Positions 1 through 6,191 of a stretch of DNA of 11,085 bases are shown here, piece after piece (the stretch's first letter is position 1; each line of letters begins with the position of its first letter). The stretch is from Candidatus Saccharibacteria bacterium UBA6209 (GTDB lineage: Bacteria > Patescibacteriota > Saccharimonadia > Saccharimonadales > Saccharimonadaceae), in contig CAJPKE010000023.1 in NCBI GenBank assembly GCA_905370345.1, positions 1-11,085 on the forward strand, in the 5' to 3' direction. The notes beneath the pieces are model-generated. The model saw only the letters and a list, made by a program, of their open reading frames with translations, was not told the origin of the DNA and searched no databases. Position numbers and translations under genes: made by a program.

Positions 1-43
1 GTGGCTTATCTTCGTAGCTTGTGTTTTTGTTTATTTATGGGCT

Positions 44-59
44 CGCTATATATATAGCG
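44..59. repeat. Perfect 16-bp AT-rich palindrome
   Basis: The sequence CGCTATATATATAGCG is its own reverse complement. Its right half (ATATAGCG, 52-59) is mirrored again as CGCTATAT at 78-85, so the two sites form a larger inverted pair about 18 bases apart. It could be an operator, a hairpin at the end of an upstream transcript, or chance in AT-rich DNA. No gene is visible in 1-269. Confidence 0.5.
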
Positions 60-195
60 TACAATAATAACTATAGCCGCTATATCTAGTGTTTTGCAAG
101 CTATTTAGTAAAAATTACAACCTATTTATTTCACGACCAGATGAGCCGCCCCTGTCTACGATTTTTCAACAAAACAATCTATAAAACTACCGAAA

Positions 196-269
196 TAAAA
201 TAGCCTATTTTAGATCTAGCGTTATTCTAGTTTTAGAATATAATAATAAGTAGAATAAAGCGAGGTAAA
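196..269 (+). promoter_or_regulatory. Promoter/operator region of the restriction-modification operon
   Basis: A perfect -10 hexamer TATAAT lies at 239-244, and no good -35 box is found 16-18 bases upstream. Three dyads are stacked over this region: TAAAATA-GCC-TATTTTA at 196-212, TAGATCTA at 211-218, and TATTCTA-GTTT-TAGAATA at 223-240, the last running into the -10. A further direct copy of TAGAATA is at 251-257. The middle dyad contains a GATC (213-216), the expected target of the methylase and endonuclease encoded downstream, at roughly the -35 position. The ribosome binding site is GAGG at 262-265, four bases before the ATG. The layout suggests repression by the methylase's own helix-turn-helix domain, methylation-sensitive control, or both; this is inference. 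Confidence 0.6.
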
Positions 270-1334
270 ATGGATTATATTTCGGCAAAAGAAACGGCTG
301 TAAAATGGGCTATTTCTCAAAGGAGAGTAGCTGCTCTATGTTCTGAAGGACGAGTTATTGGTGCTGTATTCGCCGGGAATACATGGATAATTCCACATAA
401 TGCCATTAAGCCACTAGACGCTCGGACAAAAGAAGCGTCATTAACCAGCACCAGAGCAAAACCTTTCTTAAAATGGGCTGGAGGTAAAGGACAATTACTC
501 AAGGAGATCGAACAATATTACCCATTCTCCAAAGACACTACTATTACAAAATACGCAGAACCGTTTGTTGGTGGTGGCGCGGTTCTTTTTGATATTTTGA
601 ATAAGTTCAAACTTCAGGAAGTCTATATTAGCGACATCAACGCCGAACTAATAAACACATATACTGTCATCCGTGACGACATTGACGCACTATTAGGAGT
701 CTTAAGACACTTTGAGAATAATTATTTAGCATTAGACAACGATGATCGCAAAGAAGTCTATCTAGCCAAGCGCGCACGTTTTAACGAACTTAAGTACAAA
801 AAAGAAAACAGAATTGAGCTAGCTGCCTTAATGATATTCCTTAATAAAACCTGCTTTAACGGCTTATATCGTGTAAATCGTAAGGGTGAGTATAACGTAC
901 CGATGGGTGCGTACAAAAAACCGATTATTTGCAACGAGCATAATTTAAAGATAGTATCCAAAAAACTACAAAACGTAAATATAGTATGCGGTGATTACAA
1001 GAAATCCGGCGACTTCATAGATAACAAAACGTTTGTCTATTTCGATCCGCCATATCGTCCACTAACTCCGACCGCAAGCTTCACTTCCTACACAGAAGGT
1101 ATGTTTGACGATAAAAACCAATTAGAACTTGCGAAATTCATTCAAGAACTAGACAAAAAAGGCGCCAAGATAGTCGCAAGTAATTCCGATCCGAAGAACA
1201 CTAACAAAGATGACAACTTCTTCGATAAAGCTTACGCAAAACAGAATATAAGGCGCGTATCCGCAACGCGTATGATAAATCGAAATAGCGACAAACGCGG
1301 AAAAATTAACGAATTATTAATATCAAACTTTTAA
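270..1334 (+). CDS. Dam-type GATC adenine-N6 methyltransferase with N-terminal helix-turn-helix domain
   Basis: Transfers a methyl group from S-adenosylmethionine to adenine N6, very probably in GATC, protecting host DNA from the endonuclease encoded next. Residues 1-48 form a MerR/excisionase-like helix-turn-helix (YISAKETAVKWAISQRRV, then GRVIGAVFAGNTWIIP), absent from E. coli Dam and DpnM. The methylase begins near residue 64: KWAGGKGQL at 68-76, SAM-binding EPFVGGGAV at 97-105, catalytic DPPY at 259-262. The block FNGLYRVNRKGEYNVPMG at 196-213 matches the GATC-recognition hairpin of Dam, T4Dam and DpnM, and the C-terminus has the family pattern RxINRNSxKRGKxNELLI. At 354 aa it exceeds E. 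coli Dam (278 aa) mainly through the extra domain. That domain probably binds the upstream dyads, by analogy with self-repressing cytosine methylases such as M.EcoRII. The endonuclease start follows its stop by 13 bases. Confidence 0.9.
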   Translation: MDYISAKETAVKWAISQRRVAALCSEGRVIGAVFAGNTWIIPHNAIKPLDARTKEASLTSTRAKPFLKWAGGKGQLLKEIEQYYPFSKDTTITKYAEPFVGGGAVLFDILNKFKLQEVYISDINAELINTYTVIRDDIDALLGVLRHFENNYLALDNDDRKEVYLAKRARFNELKYKKENRIELAALMIFLNKTCFNGLYRVNRKGEYNVPMGAYKKPIICNEHNLKIVSKKLQNVNIVCGDYKKSGDFIDNKTFVYFDPPYRPLTPTASFTSYTEGMFDDKNQLELAKFIQELDKKGAKIVASNSDPKNTNKDDNFFDKAYAKQNIRRVSATRMINRNSDKRGKINELLISNF

Positions 1335-1347
1335 AGAGAGGAACAAA

Positions 1348-2202
1348 ATGAAAAGGAATTTTAATGAATGGCTAGGGGGATTTCGAGAAAGCATTGCCGA
1401 CTATGGCTACTATATCGACTTTCCAAAGATTTATAAAAACGTAGATGCTATCAAGATAGAACTAAATATCTTGAACACGCTTGTCGGCTCACAGAATATA
1501 GAGCAAGAGTTCGACAATCTTATCGCGAAATATCCAGAAACATTAAAATGTATTCCTATCTTGCTAGCGATTCGTTCTAACGAGATTTATGCTATAGATG
1601 AAGACGGTGAATATAACTATAACTTCAGTAAAATGAATTATTCCGCCGAACAATATAAAATCTTTATGCGAAAGACTGGTCTATTCGACCTTATCACGAA
1701 TCATATTATCAACAACTTAGTAGATTATGCTACTGGTATAGAAACCGGACTAGATTCCAACGGTCGCAAGAACCGCGGCGGTCATTTAATGGAAAATCTC
1801 GTAGAAGGATTTATCCAGAAAGCTGGCTACGTCAAAGACAAAGACTATTTCAAGGAAATGAACCTTAGTAAAATTGAGAATAAGTGGCGCATTGATCTTT
1901 CTGCCATTTCCAACCAAGGCAGTACCGAAAAACGTTTTGATTTTGTAATTAAAACCAATAATAGCATCTATGGAATCGAGACTAATTTTTATGGTAGTCG
2001 TGGCTCCAAGCTTAACGAGACGGCTCGTAGCTATAAAACGCTTGCACTTGAAGCTAAGATGATAGATGGCTTTAAATTCGTATGGTTTACCGATGGAAAA
2101 GGCTGGAATAGTGCTAGAAACAACCTAAAAGAAACATTTGATATATTGGATGACATTTATAATATCAACGACCTTGAAAGCGGTGTGATAGAGAGATTTT
2201 AG
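1348..2202 (+). CDS. dpnII: DpnII-family type II restriction endonuclease (GATC)
   Basis: Cuts double-stranded DNA at unmethylated GATC, destroying incoming phage or foreign DNA while methylated host DNA is spared. The whole 284-aa length fits the DpnII family (about 288 aa). Recognisable blocks are the N-terminal FNEWLGGFRESIADYGYYID, the helical KYPETLKCIPILLAIR at 61-76, the family signature GLDSNGRKNRGG at 134-145, and the probable metal-binding centre RFDFVI...YGIETNFYGS. In that centre D198 and E211 (E-T-N) would stand in for a PD-(D/E)XK triad, with Asn replacing the usual Lys. The run GSKLNETARSYK at 219-230 is also typical of the family. A strong ribosome binding site (AGAGAGG, 1335-1341) precedes the ATG, immediately after the methylase stop, so protection is translated first. 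Identification rests on motif recall, not a search. Confidence 0.9.
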   Translation: MKRNFNEWLGGFRESIADYGYYIDFPKIYKNVDAIKIELNILNTLVGSQNIEQEFDNLIAKYPETLKCIPILLAIRSNEIYAIDEDGEYNYNFSKMNYSAEQYKIFMRKTGLFDLITNHIINNLVDYATGIETGLDSNGRKNRGGHLMENLVEGFIQKAGYVKDKDYFKEMNLSKIENKWRIDLSAISNQGSTEKRFDFVIKTNNSIYGIETNFYGSRGSKLNETARSYKTLALEAKMIDGFKFVWFTDGKGWNSARNNLKETFDILDDIYNINDLESGVIERF

Positions 2203-2207
2203 TTTAT

Positions 2208-2987
2208 ATGTCCGACAAAAAGAAAGAGATAAAAAAATGGGAGCCAGACGATTTTGAGCTAGAAATGACCAGCGTCTGGAGTTTTCCTAATCGCGGTAAC
2301 TGGGCTACCCACGATGCAAAATGGAGAGGAAATTGGTCACCGTACGTTCCAAGAAATATTCTGCTTCGCTATTCAAAAGAGGATGACTGGGTATTAGACC
2401 AATTCGCCGGTGGCGGCACCACATTAGTGGAGGCAAAATTATTAAACCGTAACATTATTGGAATGGACGTTAATCCAGTCGCACTTCAAAGATGTCGTGA
2501 AAAAGTTAAATTCAAACATGAGGGCGCAGACGGCATAGTTAAGGTGTTGAAATGTGATGCACGAAACTTAAAACCACTTCCTGACGAAAGCATCGACCTA
2601 ATATGCACACATCCGCCATATGCAAATATCATCCACTACAGCAAAGACCAAGATATTCCACAAGATTTGTCAAACTTTAAAGTTAATGAATTTCTAGAAC
2701 AAATGAAAAGTGTAGCATCAGAAAGCTACCGTGTATTAAAGTTTGGTAAATTCTGTGCAATTCTAATGGGCGACACGCGCCAAAAAGGTCACGTGATTCC
2801 GCTAAGTTTTAAAACAATGCGAGTATTCGAAGAAGCCGGCTTTACACTAAAAGAAATCGTCATGAAAGAACAACACAACTGCCGAGCAACCGGTTACTGG
2901 AAAACGAATAGCATAAAATATAATTTTCTTCTGTTGGCGCACGAATATTTATTTGTTTTTGAAAAGGCAAACTATGGCGGTCGATAA
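2208..2987 (+). CDS. Second DNA methyltransferase of the cassette (N4/N6 amino-methylase, THPPY motif)
   Basis: A SAM-dependent DNA methyltransferase of the N-4/N-6 family. Motif order is a motif-X-like stretch (WSPYVPRNILLRYS, 43-56), then SAM-binding DQFAGGGTT at 64-72, acidic D87 in GMDVNP, then catalytic THPPY at 134-138. The C-terminal half carries patterns I associate with a widespread family: RVLKxGKxCAILMGDTR near 175-191 and LLLAHEYLFVFEK near 241-253. Motif I precedes motif IV without a large target domain between them. THPPY is unlike the DPPY of Dam and resembles the TSPPY of N4-cytosine enzymes, so the modified base and site are unclear. It occupies the place of DpnA, the single-strand GATC methylase of the Streptococcus DpnII system, but does not obviously resemble it. 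The start lies 5 bases after the endonuclease stop, and its end overlaps the next gene by 14 bases. Confidence 0.82.
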   Translation: MSDKKKEIKKWEPDDFELEMTSVWSFPNRGNWATHDAKWRGNWSPYVPRNILLRYSKEDDWVLDQFAGGGTTLVEAKLLNRNIIGMDVNPVALQRCREKVKFKHEGADGIVKVLKCDARNLKPLPDESIDLICTHPPYANIIHYSKDQDIPQDLSNFKVNEFLEQMKSVASESYRVLKFGKFCAILMGDTRQKGHVIPLSFKTMRVFEEAGFTLKEIVMKEQHNCRATGYWKTNSIKYNFLLLAHEYLFVFEKANYGGR

Positions 2988-3897
2988 AAGAAAGCTTATT
3001 TTAAATGACTACTACCAAAGTAATTGCCTAGTGGAAAGAGCAGAAATTTTTGAAAATCTGTATCTAGGCAATAGTGGTTTTAATATAGAGCCATATCAAC
3101 CAAGCTCTACAATAATCGAAATATACGAAGACACACCGAATGATTGCAAAGTAATTTTTGCGTGTATTCACGATCGACTAAACAAACTACTCGATTTTAT
3201 GCATGAAAAAGTACGCAAAAATCGTCATTTCAATGCCGCACAAAGTCGGGAATTATCTTTGCTTATTAAAAGTGTTTTTTCCTTGGAAAAGAATCTGGAT
3301 GAAGTGGGCGTAGGCGTAGAAATAAGAAAAGATTATGCAAACTGGATGTCTCGATGTCTTGAATTTCTACGGGATAGCGGTGGTAGCTATATTCCAGAAG
3401 AGCTTGAACTACCGGAAATAGAAAAATATGAGCCAGTTCTCTTGATAAAAGATGTAGTTACGGAAAAACGACTCAAAAATACGGAAGTAACCTTTTCAAG
3501 TCAATATCAGAAGGACCAATCGGAACTAATGCTAGCTATGATAAAAACAGATGCAGTAAAAGCCATCGGAATGGCAAAAGAATATATTGAGACCTGTCTT
3601 CAGGGTATACTAGACAGCAAGATAGAAGAGGATGTTAACAAATTATCAATAATACAATTGATGTCAAAAGCTAGAGACTACTTCAAATTAAATAGGTCAG
3701 AGTTAAAAGAAATTAGAGCTATTATCAGCGGTCTATCTCAAATCGTGAACGGAATCGCGGAACTACGAAATAATAAAGGCAGTGGACATTCCCATACTAG
3801 CAAAATACCAAAACCGACAGCTATCGAAGCAAGGCTGGCGGTAGATGCCGCAATAACTATAGTCAACTTTTATTCGGAATTATCCCTGAAACAATAG
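2974..3897 (+). CDS. Abortive-infection C-terminal (Abi_C) domain protein, candidate HEPN effector
   Basis: The last ~120 residues match the Abi_C pattern: KAIGMAKEYIETCLQGIL, then a predicted helical linker, then ISGLSQIVNGIAELRNNKGSGH, then EARLAVDAAITIVNFYSEL. R265 and H272 make an R-x6-H spacing, as in the R-x4-6-H catalytic motif of HEPN ribonucleases. The N-terminal ~170 residues are not recognised; they look helical and charged, with no membrane segment. I chose the ATG at 2974 because AAGG (2964-2967) sits six bases upstream; a TTG at 2953 would add seven residues without a good site. The start lies inside the end of the second methylase gene, so translation is probably coupled. The likely role is halting growth or killing the cell when restriction fails or is inhibited, but that is inference. 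No toxic activity can be read from sequence alone. Confidence 0.75.
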   Translation: MAVDKRKLILNDYYQSNCLVERAEIFENLYLGNSGFNIEPYQPSSTIIEIYEDTPNDCKVIFACIHDRLNKLLDFMHEKVRKNRHFNAAQSRELSLLIKSVFSLEKNLDEVGVGVEIRKDYANWMSRCLEFLRDSGGSYIPEELELPEIEKYEPVLLIKDVVTEKRLKNTEVTFSSQYQKDQSELMLAMIKTDAVKAIGMAKEYIETCLQGILDSKIEEDVNKLSIIQLMSKARDYFKLNRSELKEIRAIISGLSQIVNGIAELRNNKGSGHSHTSKIPKPTAIEARLAVDAAITIVNFYSELSLKQ

Positions 3898-4019
3898 TAA
3901 TCCAAGTCCTTGCCAATATAATCTAACGAACAGACTAAATTTATCTCAGAGTCAATTAAGGTTAGACTTTGTAAGGTTTTTAATACCATTCTCGACTAGT
4001 GTAATTCCAAAAACACACT
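3898..4019. other. Intergenic junction between defence cassette and tRNA-Ser
   Basis: This AT-rich stretch has no coding potential that I can see. It contains a weak inverted pair TCTAAC (3922-3927) and GTTAGA (3961-3966), followed by a run of five T at 3977-3981, which might end the cassette transcript, though the 33-base loop makes that weak. It lies directly past the 3' end of the tRNA gene, where integrative elements usually insert. I found no repeat of the tRNA 3' end in the left part of the window. Confidence 0.3.
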
Positions 4020-4109
4020 TGGCGGAAGGAGAGGGATTCGAACCCTCGAACAGATTGCTCCGTTACACGCGTTCCAGGCGTGCCAGTTCAACCACTCCTG
4101 CACCCTTCC
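4020..4109 (-). tRNA. tRNA-Ser (anticodon GGA)
   Basis: Read on the minus strand, the gene folds as a class II tRNA. The acceptor is GGAAGGG paired to TCCTTCC with one G-U, discriminator G and an encoded CCA. The D stem is CAG/CTG, the anticodon stem CACGC/GCGTG with loop CTGGAAC giving anticodon GGA, and the T arm GAGGG-TTCGAAT-CCCTC. A long variable arm (AACGGA-GCAA-TCTGTT) confirms serine identity. It should read UCC and UCU codons. Confidence 0.95.
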
Positions 4110-4118
4110 TTGTTGATA

Positions 4119-4124
4119 ATTATA
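4119..4124 (-). promoter_or_regulatory. -10 box of the tRNA-Ser promoter
   Basis: On the minus strand, TATAAT lies 9 bases before the tRNA 5' end and is preceded by TGG, an extended -10 arrangement. The hexamer 17 bases further upstream (CATAAG) is a poor -35 box, so the extended -10 may carry recognition. It is divergent from the exporter promoter, about 25 bases away. Confidence 0.6.
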
Positions 4125-4148
4125 CCACAACTTTATTGCCCCTTATGG

Positions 4149-4178
4149 TTGCACTTAATAACATTCATTCTCTATAAT
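4149..4178 (+). promoter_or_regulatory. Sigma70-like promoter of the ABC exporter operon, near-leaderless
   Basis: A -35 box TTGCAC (4149-4154) and a perfect -10 TATAAT (4173-4178) are separated by 18 bases. Transcription should begin near 4185, only about three bases before the ATG at 4188, and there is no Shine-Dalgarno sequence between. This predicts leaderless or nearly leaderless translation of the ATPase gene. Confidence 0.65.
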
Positions 4179-4187
4179 AAGTCAAAG

Positions 4188-4982
4188 ATGAAAGAAACTA
4201 TTCCACCACGCATTAGGCTTGTTAATGTCACCAAAAAATTTGGCTTTGGCGACGCTGAGATTCGCGCCTTAGATAACGTCGATTTAACCGTTAAAAAGGG
4301 TGAATTTATCGCTATTATGGGACCAAGCGGCTGCGGAAAAACTACTTTATTAAACACCCTTGGACTATTAGACCAGCCATCAGAGGGTGAATATTATCTG
4401 GACGACGTCGCTGTCGACAATCTCAGCTCACGACGACGCGCCAAAATTCGCTCCAAACACATTGGCTTCGTTTTCCAGAACTTCAATCTTATTCCTCGCC
4501 TGACTGTAATTGAAAACGTAGCGTTGCCGTTAACGTATAAAGGACTCGGAAAGGTTAAACGACTCCAGGAAGCTAGCCGCATTCTGAAAACTTTTCATCT
4601 GGGACAACGTGAATATTACATGCCACATCAATTGTCTGGCGGTCAAGTTCAGCGCGTAGCAATTGCCAGAGCGTTGGTTAATAGTCCGTCAATTATCTTA
4701 GCCGACGAGCCAACAGGAAATTTGGATAGCAAATCGAGCCATCTTATCATGGAAGAATTGTCCGACTTACACCGTCGCGGCAACACTATAATTATGGTTA
4801 CTCACAACCCAGAATTGACTCATTATGCCAGTCGCGTCATCACTATGTTGGACGGAAAAATCGACACCGACGAACATAAGGAAAAGCGCAAGTTCACTAA
4901 GAAGTTAATTGTAGACGACGAAAAAGAAGAAAAACCTAAGAAGCAAAAATCTTCAAAGAAATCGAGGGCGAAAAAATCGTGA
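4188..4982 (+). CDS. MacB-like ABC transporter ATP-binding protein
   Basis: The nucleotide-binding subunit of a MacB/LolD-type ABC system, which hydrolyses ATP in the cytoplasm to drive the permease encoded next. All core motifs are present: Walker A GPSGCGKT at 45-52, Q-loop Q97 in FVFQNFNLIPRLTVIENV, signature LSGGQ at 149-153, Walker B IILADE at 169-174 with PTGNLD, and H-loop H206 in VTHN. The ATPase fold ends near residue 228. A strongly charged tail of about 35 residues (229-264), dominated by Lys and Glu, is extra compared with the usual family length of roughly 225-235 aa. The ATG at 4188 is preferred because an upstream in-frame ATG at 4080 falls inside the tRNA and encodes a non-homologous stretch. 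The stop overlaps the permease start as GTGA. The transported substrate is unknown. Confidence 0.92.
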   Translation: MKETIPPRIRLVNVTKKFGFGDAEIRALDNVDLTVKKGEFIAIMGPSGCGKTTLLNTLGLLDQPSEGEYYLDDVAVDNLSSRRRAKIRSKHIGFVFQNFNLIPRLTVIENVALPLTYKGLGKVKRLQEASRILKTFHLGQREYYMPHQLSGGQVQRVAIARALVNSPSIILADEPTGNLDSKSSHLIMEELSDLHRRGNTIIMVTHNPELTHYASRVITMLDGKIDTDEHKEKRKFTKKLIVDDEKEEKPKKQKSSKKSRAKKS

Positions 4983-6190
4983 AAATATTAGTAAAAAATC
5001 ATTTTGAGAACGCTACTCAGGCGCTACGAGCTAATCGCGGACGAACATTTTTGACAATTGTAGGCGTAGCTATTGGCATCGCCAGCATCACCATGGTTCT
5101 ATCCCTAACTGGCGGATTTAATCACCTATTCGGCGACAATTCCAACCAATCATCCGCTCCTGTTGCCATTGTTAAGTCTGGCAATCAAAAAGCCGTCCCG
5201 AATCTGCTGACCGAATCCGACAACACGACGACGGTCAACACATTGACTGAAACGGACGCCAGGGATATAGAAAAAATTGCCAACACAAAAGCCGCGCCGA
5301 TCGCGTTTTTACACGCCGAACTGCGCGCCCGCGAAGGTAAAGTCGATATCCAAAACGCCGCATTAATCGGCAGTACGGAATCGCTAAAAGACGTCGCTAA
5401 TTTGCAAATTGCTACTGGGCAATTTATTAACGATATCGGCGGAGTTGTTGTCGGTCAGCAATTGTCGGTCGATTTGTTCGGCACCGAAAGATCTATCGGA
5501 AACGTTATTTACATCCGAAATCAACCATTAACCGTTGTTGGTGTGTTGAAAAATATTGAAAATCCAGCCAGTTATTTGGACGTGAATTTTAATAACGCCG
5601 CCATTATTCCATTGTCCGTGATTAAAAAATTCACCCAAGGAACGCCGCAAATTCAGCAAATCATCGTAACTACCAAAGATCATAAAAATCTCAATTCAGT
5701 CATAAAATCGGCTGACGATATTTTGAAGAAGAATCATGATAGCGATAAGAATTATCGAATCGTTTCTGGCGAAGAGATAAACGAAAAGAAGTCTAATGTC
5801 GCGAGGTTTCTCTCGATAATCTTAACTGTCATCGGCATTATTTCTCTGTTAATTGGTGGAATAGGCGTTATGAACGTGATGCTTGTCAATGTCGCCGAGC
5901 GCCAGCGTGAAGTCGGCGTCAGACGAGCCGTCGGCGCCACGGGCTGGGATATCATCAATCAATTCTTAATCGAGGCAGCAATCATCGGATTCCTCGGCGG
6001 AATATTGGGCTACGGACTAGGCTTGGCGGGAGCTTATATTGCCAGCTTATATTTGCCGCTCACGCCTTATATTTATTGGCAAACAGCCGTCTTATCAATT
6101 GGACTATCAATAATCATCGGCGTAATTTCTGGTGTATATCCAGCAGCCCGCGCCACCAGACGCGACCCTATCGAATCTCTACGATATTAA
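4979..6190 (+). CDS. MacB-like ABC transporter permease (MacB_PCD + FtsX domains)
   Basis: The membrane subunit of the exporter. It has the four-helix MacB layout: transmembrane helix 1 at about 22-43 (TFLTIVGVAIGIASITMVLS), a large extracytoplasmic domain of roughly 230 residues (45-273), then an FtsX domain with helices at about 276-305, 329-356 and 367-389. The conserved cytoplasmic loop NVAERQREVGVRRAVGATGWDI follows helix 2. At 403 aa it is normal for stand-alone permeases of this type, where the ATPase is a separate chain. The start is GTG, overlapping the ATPase stop by four bases, with GAGGG at 4964-4968 as ribosome binding site. No MacA-like adaptor or TolC-like channel gene is nearby, which suits a cell without a classical outer membrane. 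Such pumps export peptides, lipoproteins or antibiotics, or act as mechanotransmitters; which applies here cannot be told. Confidence 0.9.
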   Translation: MKILVKNHFENATQALRANRGRTFLTIVGVAIGIASITMVLSLTGGFNHLFGDNSNQSSAPVAIVKSGNQKAVPNLLTESDNTTTVNTLTETDARDIEKIANTKAAPIAFLHAELRAREGKVDIQNAALIGSTESLKDVANLQIATGQFINDIGGVVVGQQLSVDLFGTERSIGNVIYIRNQPLTVVGVLKNIENPASYLDVNFNNAAIIPLSVIKKFTQGTPQIQQIIVTTKDHKNLNSVIKSADDILKKNHDSDKNYRIVSGEEINEKKSNVARFLSIILTVIGIISLLIGGIGVMNVMLVNVAERQREVGVRRAVGATGWDIINQFLIEAAIIGFLGGILGYGLGLAGAYIASLYLPLTPYIYWQTAVLSIGLSIIIGVISGVYPAARATRRDPIESLRY

Positions 6191-6191
6191 A

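Noticed and set aside
1..269. Possible copy of the tRNA-Ser 3' end (left attachment site) or another RNA gene
   Set aside because: I looked for the T-loop and acceptor sequence of the tRNA on both strands and for tRNA or tmRNA ends and found no match; only AT-rich DNA with dyads is visible.
2953..2973. TTG start adding seven residues to the Abi-like protein
   Set aside because: No ribosome binding site precedes it, while the ATG at 2974 has AAGG at ideal spacing.
4080..4187. Upstream ATG extension of the exporter ATPase
   Set aside because: The extension begins inside the tRNA-Ser gene and would span both divergent promoters; homology starts at the ATG at 4188.
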